Source: Cristatella mucedo (lineage: Eukaryota > Bryozoa > Phylactolaemata > Cristatellidae). From it: a DNA stretch of 64,000 nucleotides. Positions within the stretch are counted from its first letter, which is position 1; every line of letters starts with the position of its first letter. This document shows positions 36,101 through 46,979 of this stretch, piece by piece. The position numbers and the translations under genes are program-made. A model generated the notes under the pieces. That model was given only the letters and a program-made list of their open reading frames with translations, did no database searches and was not told where the DNA came from. The stretch is from assembly GCA_009760855.2 (NCBI GenBank), contig WPIO01000003.1, forward strand, positions 13,321,001 through 13,385,000. Reading direction: 5' to 3'.

Positions 36101-38492
36101 GAATAAGGCGACCAAAACTTGATTTGTTTAGATATATCTTGATTTGTGCTTTTATTCGGTCTTGCTTTTTTAGAAGTTCTTTGTTGGCCAACAGGCCTAC
36201 ATAGGCGTTTATCCTCATTAGAAACTTTGTGTTCTTGTCTACCGATCAGTGTGTAAAATATTGAGCAATTGTTTATTGTAGGGGTTTACGCTAGAATTCC
36301 ACTTCTCCTCAAATGAATACTTTTCCGACAGCATCTTGACAAAGTGGTATGAGATGACAACAGAAGCTGAAAATCCTCTCCATTTTGAGGGCCCCATCAT
36401 CGTCAAATGCACGGGGTCAGTAACTCGTATTTATGTGGTGCGATATCGTTTTCTCTTAATTTTAGTATATCACTTGCATTCTTTCTTAAACGCCAGGTGT
36501 GCAATCAATTGGAACAAAGGCAAAGACGTGACGGTCAAGCTTGTTAAAAAGAAGCAGAAACATAAAGGACGTGGTACTACACGGATGGTAACCAAGAGTG
36601 TGAAAACTGACTCCTTCTTCAACTTCTTTTCACCCCCTGAAGGTTGGTTTATTGGTGGTTAATTTTGTTAAATTGCGTTTAATTTTTCATTCTGGATGTA
36701 AGGTTCCTTTTCCATGCACGTTTTTGTCGTGCAGTTCCAGAAGGCCAGGAGGAAGAATTGGAGGAAGAGACAGAGGAACTTTTAGAAAGAGACTTTGAAA
36801 TCGGCCAGTTTATTCGAGAACGCATCGTATCCCGTGCTGTTCTGTACTTCACTGGGGAAGAGGCCGAAGCTGAGGTACGTGTGCATTCTTTCCTATCGTT
36901 ATTAGCTAGTTGGCTTTATGTTCGGGATCCGGAATAGAATAGGAATTCGAGTTTGTGGTTACTTCCTCGTCTAAACATTCCTGCCCACTGTCTCAGTTGC
37001 TGTCGTGCACTGTTATGTTCACTTCTGCATCGCACGTGTGGTCTCAATTTAATTATTATATGCTTAATATTCCTGCTTGCTATTGCATCACAATATTGGT
37101 AACTTACCAGATTTTCAAACCGTATGTTTGTGTATGTGTAGATTTTAAGTGCAATGTGTTTCACAATGACATGCAGCTATAAGTGCACAATATTTCGATG
37201 CTGACTAATGTTTTATTGACAAGTGTTGTACTTTTATTTTAAAATGGCAAAAGATAAAAGTTCTATTAGTAGCCAAGTTTATGCTTTGTCTCACTGAGTT
37301 TATATGCATCACATCCTTCTAACAGAACTTGCGGGCTCGTTTTTATCAAACTAGTTGTGGCATAATAATATATTTGTATTGCGTCCTCAGAGAATTCAAT
37401 CTCTTTCTAGACACTTCACATTTGCTGTAAAAGAAGCATGATCGAATGGTTATTAGTAGAGTGCTTAATTTCAACAAGCATAACATGGTTAAAAGTAACA
37501 AGCACACAGGGTCATCATGCAAATATGGTTAGTTGCAGCATACACTGTTTCAGCACACAAAAGACGAGTCGCGCGGACACACGAAATGCTGTGATAAATT
37601 AACGTTTTCATCTTCTTTCTCAATGTGGTCAAGTCGGGGGATGTTGTAACGCTACTCGGAATTGAGTTCCAGGCTGTGGGACTATATGAACTAAAGGCTC
37701 TTTCTCCTGGGGGTTTGAGGTTCCTACGAGGTATGGTTAAGCGATTAGATTCCGAAAACCGGGTGGTACTACGCTTAGCCTGTTGAGGAAGTAGATCTGA
37801 TAGGTAGGCTGGAGCCAAAGAATGGAAGTACCTAAAAAATAATTGACATACCCTTAAATTCGATGCGCTGCTTGACTGGGAACTAATACAGGTCAGCGAG
37901 AAGTGATGTGATGTGGCAGCAGCAATGCTCACGATAGACAAGCCTAGCTGCCTAGTTTTTAACTGTAAGCGTTATTCTATTACACGGTGTTAGTACATTA
38001 GTTATGCAGGCTCGGGTCTTTTATGACCTATGTAGCAGTTTTTTATCTGGTGTTGGTGTTTCCTAATTGCTGATGCATCAAAAGTGAAAAAGTAGTCAAT
38101 TATTCCCATTCACATGGCTTTTTGTGATCAGTGCAGGGAAAAATTTGAAATTTGTTAATTTCTTTTGAGAAAGTATATGAATTTGCTGAGAATGTAGGTG
38201 AACTTGCCTTGTGATCTTGTATATTTCAGGGATCGGTAAATGTATTGTTTGTATATATGTTGCTTCCAGGTTGGACATTGTTTGCCTGCTCGTAGTACGT
38301 CGCTTTCCTTTTATGTAGAAATTGTCAGAACTTCCATGTCCTATTTCTAACACGTTTGTCTCGTGAAAGATACCCTAAACAATTATTTGACTTTTGAACC
38401 AATTGTATCAGTATTTTCTCAGTATTTATCCTTGATGTGGAGATTTTCAAAACCGTGTCAACGTCTTCGTCCAGTGATTTATTAGTGATTAC

Positions 38493-38555
<63 letters not shown>

Positions 38556-40754
38556 TATATATATATATATTATATAAAAATTAAGTTTTCTTATTTAGCA
38601 TCGGAATTTCGGTCATGACCATCTTATTGTCTCGTAAAATAAATACATTTCAAACTTATCACTCCTTATAACAAAAGCAAAGTTGATGGCAGATGATGGC
38701 CATTTTCAATAATTTTGAGGCATACACAATCGGAAGATAGCACTATAGTATTCAGGAACGATGATAAATGAAAGTTTTTAGACAGTAATTATGTAACCCA
38801 GCTACATTGTATATACATCCATCTACAATGTCTGCTTTCAGCAAATGGATTTGAAGTGATGTGGTCTGTCTATTATTAGGTTGTTTGAGTGCCGTTGAGT
38901 GTCAGCATAAGTAGTAGCTTCTACTTGTTTGTTTAATGCAACTTTCAATCTTGTTTTAAAAAATGTTGTGGGCAGCAGAGGGGCCTTTGCAAAGGAAAAT
39001 TTGGGTCCTTGCTGCACAGCATGAGTGAACTATGAAGCCTGCTTTGTAATAAAGCACTCTTCGAGCCCATATAAAAAACAATGCTGGCTGCAGCTTGCCT
39101 CTCTGTTATCTGGTAGATTGTGTAGCAGGCACTCATTGCTCGTCACCCACGGTTGTTTCGTTCTTGCTGTGAGTAGTTATCCGTAGCATGTCTTTCTGCC
39201 TCTGATCTTTTATCTTTCGGGTCATTTTCCTGGTGAGTTTTTAGGTCGATGATGAGGAAGATGAAGAGGAGGGTGATGACGAATATGATGAAGATGAAGA
39301 TCCTGATTATGATCCTGCTTCAGATTCTAAGGTATAATACTGATTGGGCTGAGGCAGGTGTATCACAATGAAAAATCAATTCCTGGTGGTGGAAATTAAT
39401 GCTTCTGTTCAGATAAATGTGGTCATTATTTTTCAACATTAATGGTAAACGACTGATGCCTTGTGTGGTGCAAAGGCTGACAACATGGAGGTGTTCTAGT
39501 GAGTAATGTGGTGCCTTGATACATAGATATTGATTAGATTATCCGTAATTAAGACAATAGCAATAATTGACTTGTTACCACCTATCCTTGTTTGCTTGTC
39601 CGATGCACCCAAGGGCTAGTGTTAATTAGCAGGGTTTCATATGTATGAGTTGGTAAATAAGTTATGTGGAGATAAGCATACTTGGCTAGGAAGATGGCAC
39701 ACCTAATGGTTATCTGCATTTGAGCAAGGTAGGCATTTCCTGCTTATCGTAATGTGTTACTGCTTCATCTGCTGTAATTGAACAATGCGACTTTCAATCT
39801 TTCAGATCCTGTTTACACTAGCGACCATCTATAACTGTTGCAGCACTTGGCCTCCTGTCATTATGTTTGGTATATATATCTCAGCTGGTTGGTATAGTAG
39901 TTATTGTACATTTAGAGTAAATGCATAAAAAAACAAAACATTTTGTATTATTGGCAATCATTTTCATCCAAAACTTATTGCCAAGGAGAACCCCTGAGCA
40001 CTGAACCCGGGAAACTCGAAAATAGGCATACATGTTGGTGCCTCCGAAGCAGCTGGGTAACTGTTTCGGATTGCTAGGTGGGTTGGAAGTATTGCTCTGC
40101 TCACCCATTGGTCTGCTACGTGATAATGATGCCAGACGGATGTGCTTGCAGAGAAAAAAATATAGCGTTTTGTACTGTATGGCTGACATCATGTGTGTTC
40201 CATTTACGGACGTTATTCGTCAAATACAAGGTGCAACATATTCTCAACTCACTAGCACACTGGGGTAATTTAGCAGACGCCGAACGACCACTTCCTACTG
40301 GCATTAGTGTTCTACCGCCCAAGCTGTGGTTGTCATGCTAAATTAATTCTTTTTTGAGCTAGTTGTATTGATTCGGGCATCAATTTCACTCCTATCTATG
40401 AAGGTCTGTTTAGACCTTCTTCAAAATGTAGGGCTCCTAAGTGCGATGGTACTTTGTGAACTGGATTAGTTGTTCCAGCACTATAGCGATCCTAAGCACA
40501 CCACTGCAAAAGTTAAGTATTTTTGAAAACAAACTTTCGATATTACTCGACGTGCTAGTGAGTAGGTGATCATCATGGCGTCTGCCCCAGCCGTCTAAAT
40601 ACTTTTGCCTTTGAGTGTATGTCACCATTGTTGCCGTGGTACCTCAGCAGACACTGCTGATTGTTGCTTTGCTCTCTGGCAGTATTGTCATTGTGTTGCA
40701 ATATTATTTCTGTAGGCACAGCAGGCAAGCAAGCAAGAGTGCAAACAGCAATAG
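29595..40754 (+). CDS. NAP1L1: Nucleosome assembly protein 1-like histone chaperone
   Basis: NAP1 proteins bind H2A-H2B (and H3-H4), shuttle histones to the nucleus and assemble or remodel nucleosomes. Eleven exons join in phase: 29595-30141, 33635-33737, 33827-33968, 34264-34420, 34578-34660, 34778-34843, 36282-36415, 36497-36642, 36735-36874, 39245-39331 and 40716-40754 (547 residues). Family matches: QLMQQPEVLAALQ, FYKEVHELE, KGIPYFWLTTLKNVDLL, EYDEPILRHLTDI, LEFHFSSNEYF, KKKQKHKGRG (basic nuclear-import region), SFFNFFSPPE and RAVLYFTGE. An Asp/Glu-rich tail follows and the end is CKQQ, the same CaaX box as vertebrate NAP1L1. The core from exon 2 on (~365 residues) equals normal family length. 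Exon 1 adds ~183 residues with no NAP1 counterpart. Its donor (A|GTAAGT) and phase fit exon 2, but a different, unseen first exon remains possible. NAP1L1 versus NAP1L4 cannot be decided. Confidence 0.93.
30825..30985 (-). mobile_element. tRNA-derived SINE, type A, in NAP1 intron 1
   Basis: Reversed copy. The plus strand shows the body end 'tagctgatttaccagtctc', 'gcttgcagtgtgggatc', the B-box complement 'aggactcgaactcacga' and the head up to 'cctgggctaagac'. A T-run interrupts the head. Confidence 0.7.
31090..31250 (-). mobile_element. tRNA-derived SINE, type A, in NAP1 intron 1
   Basis: Reversed copy with 'gcttgcagttggcaataagg', 'cgattcgaacccacaacc' (B-box complement) and head remnants to 'ctgagctatcttgg'. 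It lies close to two other copies in the same intron. Confidence 0.75.
31370..31510 (-). mobile_element. Tc1/mariner transposase relic
   Basis: The minus strand encodes DPKHTAKASNKSF, a stop, then after a frame change GWPSQTPDQNHIEHPW. These match the catalytic-core signatures of Tc1-family DDE transposases (DNDPKHTAK... and WPSQSPDLNPIEHLW). The second catalytic Asp and the final Glu are still readable, but stops and frameshifts make it dead. Only about 140 bp remains. Confidence 0.8.
31545..31700 (-). mobile_element. tRNA-derived SINE, type A, in NAP1 intron 1
   Basis: Reversed copy starting 'ttgctgatttaacaggctcg' with 'cactgcttgctgtgggcaat' and a degraded B-box region 'agaactcacgaccagggtc'. 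It lies about 40 bp from the Tc1 relic. Confidence 0.7.
32504..32527 (+). repeat. Isolated Tc1/mariner-like terminal sequence
   Basis: A 24-bp end, beginning TAAATACTTTTGC and closing TTTGAGTGTA, recurs at 40596-40619 with one mismatch. The form (CACTCAAA...AAGTATTTA inward, TA at the outer edge) suits a Tc1/mariner terminal repeat. No partner end was found nearby. Confidence 0.5.
37370..37945 (-). mobile_element. CR1-like LINE 3' fragment in NAP1 intron
   Basis: The minus-strand frame reads ...[36 protein letters not shown] and FSSYSPTAWNSIPSSV, the ORF2 C-terminal tail of the family, followed by the usual 3' spacer and terminal block near 37375-37430. It lies in the intron between exons 36735-36874 and 39245-39331. 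Confidence 0.85.
38493..38577. repeat. (TA)n/(GA)n microsatellite
   Basis: A TA run of about 25 units is followed by GAGAGAGAGAGA and a further TA run. It lies in the penultimate large intron of the NAP1-like gene. Confidence 0.97.
40596..40619 (+). repeat. Second Tc1/mariner-like terminal sequence
   Basis: Matches 32504-32527 at 23 of 24 positions and is again followed by TA at its outer edge. It lies about 100 bp before the last NAP1 exon. A weak 'cactgcaaaagttaagtat' stretch at about 40502 could be a diverged opposite end. Confidence 0.5.
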
Positions 40755-40945
40755 TCTGCTAGTGATAGCGGTCATTTAATTTTTCACGTGGAGCTCCAGT
40801 CAAGTTGTTGGAGGAAAGTGCAACACAAGGACAGTGACAGTTGCTTCCAAATTTTTCGTATATAGCTCATCACGTTGAGCTGGTCGTAAACTTGTAGTTT
40901 ACTGTCATAAAGAGCACGATGTTTCCTTAATGACCCTTGCAAAGA

Positions 40946-40951
40946 AATAAA
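40946..40951 (+). terminator. Poly(A) signal AATAAA for the NAP1-like gene
   Basis: AATAAA lies 192 bp after the stop codon. A second AATAAA at 41023-41028 is an alternative. Either would give a short 3' UTR. Confidence 0.6.
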
Positions 40952-40959
40952 ATAGCTCA

Positions 40960-42195
40960 TGTCAGAAGTTGTCACGTGTTGGCACTTACTGTTAATGCAT
41001 GCATCGCATCTGGTGTCGATTCAATAAATGTGTGTCAACTATTTGCTTAGACCTTATGTTCAGCTGCAGGCTCGATCTGAGCCTGCTGAGAATTTAGAGT
41101 TCATCTCATCAACTGAAAGATTCTGGTGACCCAAGGCGCCTACGACTGCTTTAATTAAGTCACTGGCAAGCTTGAGTATACCATTCAATGCTCATTTTAG
41201 CGAGTTGTGGTATCCCAAATTGCAGTTATTATTGCAATTATGTTGTCAGATCACCAATTTGTTGTATGACTCGAATCAGGGTAGCCTCTGTAGCCACCAG
41301 TGCAATACCCATGGTTGAAGCAATGCCAAGTGCCGTGTCCCTCTATCCTTGGTCTGTACCCAAATCCTTAACTTGGTTTGCATGCATACAACCTCTAATC
41401 AAACAGGTATGTGTAGTTCCATTTTGTAGCTACTGAATTTCTAATCATCACCTGTGATCCCATCTCTTAAAAAGTAGCCCTAGATTATAGCTCATCTGGT
41501 TGCTAATTCTCATTAATCAGGAATTATGAATAATAAATACCAACTGACCTAACGTGGCTAATTAGCATGCCAGTTTCGATAGTGCACTGTCTAATGACTG
41601 AAAATTACAGGAAATACTCGTGTTGAAGTGCAACGAGGGCCTGAGAGCCTGGCCCTATAGTCAGACAATGACTCAAACCCATTGTGTTGGTGGGGAGTTG
41701 CTTGGTCCCTACCTGCAGTTTCATACTCTTAATATGAAAGGTATTTCAGAATTTTAGCAGCCGAAACGTTTTTGGCTCTTCCGTCAGTCTCTTAAAGCTA
41801 TTGAGTTTGTCACGGAGTTTCCATTGACTTTCTTCAGTTCTACACTGAGTGGCCCCTTCCGTTATGTCTCGGCGATAGTTTCATTTATTCTGGACGTTTT
41901 TTTCGGTTGCGGCACATCAATATCAACGAGTAGCTTGGCCACAATGGCAAGCAGGAACCACAGGTTTTATATGGAAATCGGTAGTACTTCAAAAATCTTT
42001 GAATGTATTAGTTGTGAGCTATTACTGCCTTTAGCTTAATGGACTTTTCAAAGGACTATGGGAGAGATAACATAAAAAAGTCTGGTTTGCCCACATGCAC
42101 CTGAAACTTGGCGTCTGGAAACCTTAATAAAACTGCCATGGTACTGAACCATTCATTAGGCACATGTCATCTCCAGAACCAGATATCCGTTTGCA
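40960..42195. other. Intergenic, no gene recognised
   Basis: Downstream of the NAP1-like gene I see only short unsupported open frames and no clear repeat until the LINE pair at 42200. Confidence 0.4.
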
Positions 42196-42199
42196 GCTT

Positions 42200-42835
42200 T
42201 GGGCGAGCAAACATGTTAGTGGCAAAATGCACCGTGCTTAGCACACAAAGGACGAATCACAGGACCCACGAAATGCTGTGATAAATAGATGCATTTTTAG
42301 GTAGGGTACGATCATTTTTAGGTAGGGTATAGTCATGGTATGTCGTGATGCTAGGCGGAAATGAGTTCGAGGCTTCGGGAGCATTCAAACACAAGGCGCG
42401 TTATTCAAAGGATTTGAGAGGTTAGTACGAGGAATAGGTAACGCTTAGATTCCGAAAAGCAGGTGGTACGATGCTTAGCCTGGTGGGGAAGAAAATCTGA
42501 TAAGTAGATAGGAGCCAAAGAATGAAGGGGCCTGAAAGTGAGTGACAAAAACCTTGGTCGTGCAGGTCAACGAGAAGTGGTGAGATCTAGTAACTACTCG
42601 CTCACGACAGATAAGCCTAGCTGCAGAGTTTTACACCAGCTGTCAGCGTTTGGGTGCACAGGCCGCAGACCTGCAAGCAGTGAGTTACAGAAGTCGAGGC
42701 TGGATGTCCCAAATGTATGGACCAATTTAGATGTAGTAGCCCTGTCTAAGCAAGCACCTCGATGTTTACATTCAATGAGGCCACGAGTTTTTCTGAAGTC
42801 ATTATGATGTTGATATCTCAAAGAAGTTGTATGGA
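42200..42835 (-). mobile_element. CR1-like LINE fragment (reversed half of an inverted pair)
   Basis: The minus strand carries the ORF2 tail frame ([20 protein letters not shown], then [17 protein letters not shown]) with its 3' side to the left. It abuts an oppositely oriented copy of the same ORF2 region at 42840, so the two fragments face away from a shared 5' junction. Confidence 0.8.
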
Positions 42836-42839
42836 GTCA

Positions 42840-43610
42840 TTCTGAAGTTGATGTCTCAAAGATACCACATCTAATTGTGGTCTAAAGTTGGTCCATGCAT
42901 TCGTGACATCTCGTCTCGACTTCTGCAACTCACTGCTTACTGGCCTACCAGCATGTGTGATCGGGCGATTGCAGCTGGTGCAAAACTCTGCAGCTAGGCT
43001 TGTCTGTCGTGAGCGTCGCAGTTGCCACCTTACTTCACTTCTCGCCGACCTGCACTGGCTACCAGTCAAGCAACGGATCGACTTCAAGGTTTTGTCGCTC
43101 ACTTTTAGGTCACTTCATTCTTTGGCTCCAGCCTATCTCTCCGACATACTCCCCCATCAGGCCAAGCATCGTACCACCTGCTTTTCGGAATCCAACAGTC
43201 TAGAAACACCTCGTACAAACCTCAAATCCTTTGGAGACCGTGCATTTAGTTCGTATGCACCCAAAGCCTGGAACTCCCTCTCGACCTGCGTCAGAACATC
43301 CCCTGACCTGACCACATTTAAAAAGAACTTAAAAGCACACCTATTTAGGACAGCATTTAGTGGGTCCCTGTGATTCGTCCTTGATGTGCTTAAGCGTGCT
43401 GACACTGTGCATGCTGCCACTAACCACATTTGCATGCTGACCCTGTGCATGTCACCCCTAACCATGTTATTCATTTTGTTTGTTTATCAAGCATGATATT
43501 ACTCACCATTTAATTGCATTTCCTTTTGCAGCAAATGTAAAGCGCCTAGAAAGAGATTGAGTTCTCTGAGGGGGCTTTATCAAGTACATTATTATTATTA
43601 TTATTATTAA
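42840..43610 (+). mobile_element. CR1-like LINE 3' fragment, well preserved
   Basis: The open frame of about 161 codons reads [58 protein letters not shown] and [20 protein letters not shown], ending '[14 protein letters not shown]'. This is the C-terminal part of a non-LTR reverse transcriptase ORF2. The 3' UTR and terminal block with (ATT)n follow. It is one of the youngest-looking copies, but lacks the endonuclease and catalytic YADD region. Confidence 0.9.
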
Positions 43611-43624
43611 AGAAGACAGCTAAA

Positions 43625-43800
43625 GTAATCCTAGCTGATTAAACAGCCTCTTTTTGTATAGCGACAGAAGAGCCTTTACGGCTATCACCACCGCTTGCAG
43701 TGGCGATAAAGAATTGCCCATCGCAGGAATCGAACCCACGACCACGGGACCGAGGTCGTGAAAGCAACCGCCTTACCTAGTGTGCCATCACGGCTCACCA
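43625..43800 (-). mobile_element. tRNA-derived SINE, type A, well preserved
   Basis: The minus-strand head begins GAGCCGTGATGGCACACT. It has an A-box-like TGGCACACTAGG and a perfect B box GGTTCGATTCC. The body and a 3' end 'ggctgtttaatcagctagg' follow. It is nearly identical to the copy at 50945-51115, so the family has been active fairly recently. Confidence 0.85.
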
Positions 43801-43869
43801 GTCCTCTATACCCTACTCACACTGTCCTACGATGCATAGATATGGTGTTGTCGTACATTATAAGCAAAT

Positions 43870-44760
43870 ATGTCTTCAGCCTCAGGTCTTGTACCTGCAC
43901 CTTTAAAAAATGCTGTGATCAGGCCACTAATTAAGAATCCAATACTAGACCAGGAGAACTCGCAGCAGCCCAGTCTCCCTTCTGGCGTTCCTATTAAAGA
44001 CACTGCAGCGAGTTGTGTCAGACTAGCTGTTCTTTCATTGAAAGGTTAAACCTATCAAGTAAGTTCCGGTCTAGTTTTAGAGCTAATTGCTCCACGGAGT
44101 CAGCACTGCTTTGGGTGTATAACGACATTCTTTGGAATGCAGACTCAGGTAGTCTCTTGCTCGATCTTTCGGCATCTTTTGATACTATCGATCATTTAAG
44201 TTCCTCTCGAGCGCCTCTCACTTCGCCTGGGCCCTTGCACTGCACTACAATGATTTAAGTCTTATCTCAATGGGAGACTCGTCTGGATTGATGTGAAAGC
44301 AAAACGATCATCCGAGGAGCCACTGAAGTACGAGGTACATCAGGGCTCTGTGCTTGGTCCCGTTTTTTTTCATGGTTTATACTCTCCCTTTCTCTTGCCG
44401 ATGTGATTACCATGTCCCACCTAGGCTTTCATTTCTATGCAGATGACAGCTGTTTCTTTGCTTTGATCCCTCCCATTCCTTCAGCACGTCGAATTCTCTC
44501 ATTTCCCTTGCTGCATATATTGATTACATCTGCACATGGATGGCAGCAAACTTTCCTAAACTTAAGGATGATAAGATCAACTTACTATTTATGGGCATGC
44601 CAAATTTGATTTAGAAACTGCAAAGGTCAACGCTTGCAATCGGCTCTACCAGCATATCTCTTGGTAAATGTGCACGAAATGTAGGCGTCCTGTTCCAAAA
44701 GTGACCTTTCATTAGACGACCACATCAGCTCCACAGTCAAGTCTACCTATTTTGGCTATT
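43870..44760 (+). mobile_element. CR1-like LINE reverse transcriptase pseudogene
   Basis: Frames broken by stops and shifts show the RT domain: 'PLIKNPILDQEN', '[19 protein letters not shown]' (RT motif GSVLGP) and 'FHFYADDSCF' (catalytic YADD). It lacks the 5' part and is not coding. Confidence 0.85.
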
Positions 44761-44789
44761 TATCATAATACGTTTGTCATAGTACCCTC

Positions 44790-45768
44790 AGAGAACTCAA
44801 TCTTCGTGCAAGGTGGTTCCCAGGATTTTGACATGGAGGCTACACCTCGACCATTGGGGCATGAAATAAAGTGTAGAACTTTTCCTTCAAATTTGCTTAG
44901 AAAAAGCTCCGTGTGCCCCACTAAGGGCTAGTTATTTTAACTCATACTGTTATTTACACGTTGATAACTTCTCATAAAACGTAGCACAGACGTCCTATTT
45001 CCTTCGGAAAGAGACGGTGAACGTGCGCATCAAAGTTGCACGTTCTGCAACGGCCTTAACTGCGATAGCGAAAGAGAAAACAGTCACATGCGAAGAAATG
45101 AGCCGATGCTGCCACCCTGTTGAGCCGTTACTTTCCATTCAATTCTTGCAACTACCCGATTCTTTAGCCAAGTAATTCCCTCCCTCGAATCAGTGCGGTC
45201 ACATTGGAGTGTCTGCTTGGCTTCCGTGGGGTTGGGGGCTAAAGGCTCCCGAGAGGCTGTTAATTGGGCCTCCTCACCTCGGTCTCGGTGCGATCTGGAA
45301 AGGCCTGGCTGAATGATGCTGGCATCCTTAGCCGGGTTAGCATCCCTAGACCGGCACTGCTTGGCAGCGTGTAGAGCTGATTTGCAAACTTTCTACTCAT
45401 TCCTTAACTGGCAAAGGGTCACCTCGCATGACCGGCTTGGGACTTGAGCTCGGAAGGAGCGCCCCACGAGATTCACGCCTTTTCCGTGCGATTCACGCCT
45501 TTTCAGTCTTCTACTAGGCTGGTGGCCCTCTTCGGGGGGGGGGGGGGCCCGAAGCTTAGCGCCTAAGTGCACCACCTAGCTTGCCGCTCCGTAAAAATTC
45601 CCCAGCTTCTCTGGAAAATAAACTGTGGCTTTTTCAGGAAGCAGCCTCCAATACAGCTTGCCGAACAAGCGCCAGTAAGATGGTTTTTCAGCCCCTGTAA
45701 AAGCATGGTTTTACCTTTGGAAGTCTTTTTTTAGACACTTGCTAAAGAGTGTCCGGTACCTCCCATTT
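44790..45768. other. Intergenic, no gene recognised
   Basis: A short reversed LINE terminus lies at about 44765-44800 ('gtaccctcagagaactcaat'). A duplicated 'gattcacgccttttc' word occurs near 45470-45500 and a G-run at about 45533-45547. No exon is supported. Confidence 0.4.
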
Positions 45769-45769
45769 G

Positions 45770-45917
45770 TTATAAATATAATTCATTTGTATAGCGCCCC
45801 AAGAGAACTAAATCTCTATTCAGCCGCTTCACATGTGCCTAAGGGCTCGAGCCCACGACTTCAGCCAGACCTTAGTCGGGGCGAGCACATTAACCGCTGG
45901 ACCAACCCAGCTATGCC
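45770..45917 (-). mobile_element. tRNA-SINE with LINE-like tail, type B
   Basis: The minus-strand head 'ggcatagctgggttggtcc' continues to a B-box-like 'gtcgtgggctcgagccc'. It then passes directly into a LINE-type terminus ('agagatttagttctcttggg', 'gcgctatacaaatgaatt'). The same architecture occurs at 59203-59341. Confidence 0.7.
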
Positions 45918-46411
45918 TGAAGCTGACTGCCCGGCAGGCTTACGTAAAACCAGATAACAATATTGGTAGCCCACATCTGATGAAGCAGTCGGATGCAGCT
46001 CGCTGTCCAGAAGGTTCTGTAGCCCTTCTCAAAAGATTGTTTTTTCCTATATTGGACGAGTCTTGAAGCTCGATTCAGGTGCCGCCCGGAGCCCGGATCT
46101 AAAACGAAATGCGAGCCCCATATAGAAGAGCTTGAAGTTCGGCTCTGCTCGGCTGACCGATCGTGCATCCTTTAAGGTTAACGATAGCCCCTTTCGAAAC
46201 CAACACAGAATGTATTTCGAGACGAATACGCACCGCGCTAACCTCTTTTTAAGCCTTGTGTAATAAAATATGGCAGCACCAAAGCTGTTACGATGCATCG
46301 CAGATCTTCGCTAATGAAGCGCAGCCCGACAAGCCCCTCTAGAACTTCTCTCTAAACTCGGCAGTGCCCTCACCATCTAGAAGTCCGTTAGCCCCTCAGA
46401 AAGTGCTAAAG

Positions 46412-46791
46412 CAGGGGTCGGCAAACTTATCAGACTAGTAGGCCTTTCAGGTCGGCAGGGCAAATTAGTTAGGTCAGGAGAAACCACGTCCACTCCGACA
46501 GTTAGGCGGAGTGGGCGTGGCCAACGGGGACTCGTAGACATGCACAGCAATTATATGGGTAGCCATTTGTCGTCGTTTATCCCCCACCCCTCCCCCTGTT
46601 AACTGCTTCTGTTCCTTAGAAGCGCCTGACGCCAGTTCTAAAAATAAACACGAGCCACAGCTTGAGGTGCAACGGGCAGTAATGAACGGGTACAAAACCT
46701 CGGCAATTCGATTAGGCCGTATCCAAAATAAACGACTAGGGGGCGGACTGGAGTACGATCTGGCCTAAAGGCCGGAGTTTGCCGACCTCTG
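46412..46791. mobile_element. Non-autonomous hAT transposon with TIRs and 8-bp TSD
   Basis: The left end starts CAGGGGTCGGCAAACT. The reverse complement of the right end starts CAGAGGTCGGCAAACT (15 of 16 identical), a classic hAT terminal repeat. The flanks TGCTAAAG (46404-46411) and CGCTAAAG (46792-46799) match at 7 of 8 positions, as expected for the 8-bp hAT target duplication. The 380-bp interior has no transposase frame. It includes an internal inverted repeat (ccacgtccactccgac / ggcggagtgggcgtgg). Confidence 0.93.
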
Positions 46792-46979
46792 CGCTAAAGG
46801 GACTCCAAACGAGGGAGAGCTAAGGGATAATTTTAGGCAAGAGGAATTTGGTTGGCTGGAAATTGTATCTGGGGCTGCCCAGCCTCGCCCCTTTAGACTG
46901 ACCGATGGAGGAGGAGGAGGGGGGGGGGGCTAAAGCACTAGTCGTCGCCTCCCTGCCGTACGCACTAGTCCTCGCGGCT

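Noticed and set aside
35773-36204. 143-codon frame in the NAP1 intron before exon 36282
   Set aside because: It lies wholly within an intron of a well-supported gene and encodes a T-rich, Leu/Phe/Ser-biased sequence with no recognisable motif.
43700-43800. tRNA gene suggested by a perfect B box
   Set aside because: The D and anticodon stems do not pair, a SINE body follows, and about ten related copies exist; it is a SINE head.
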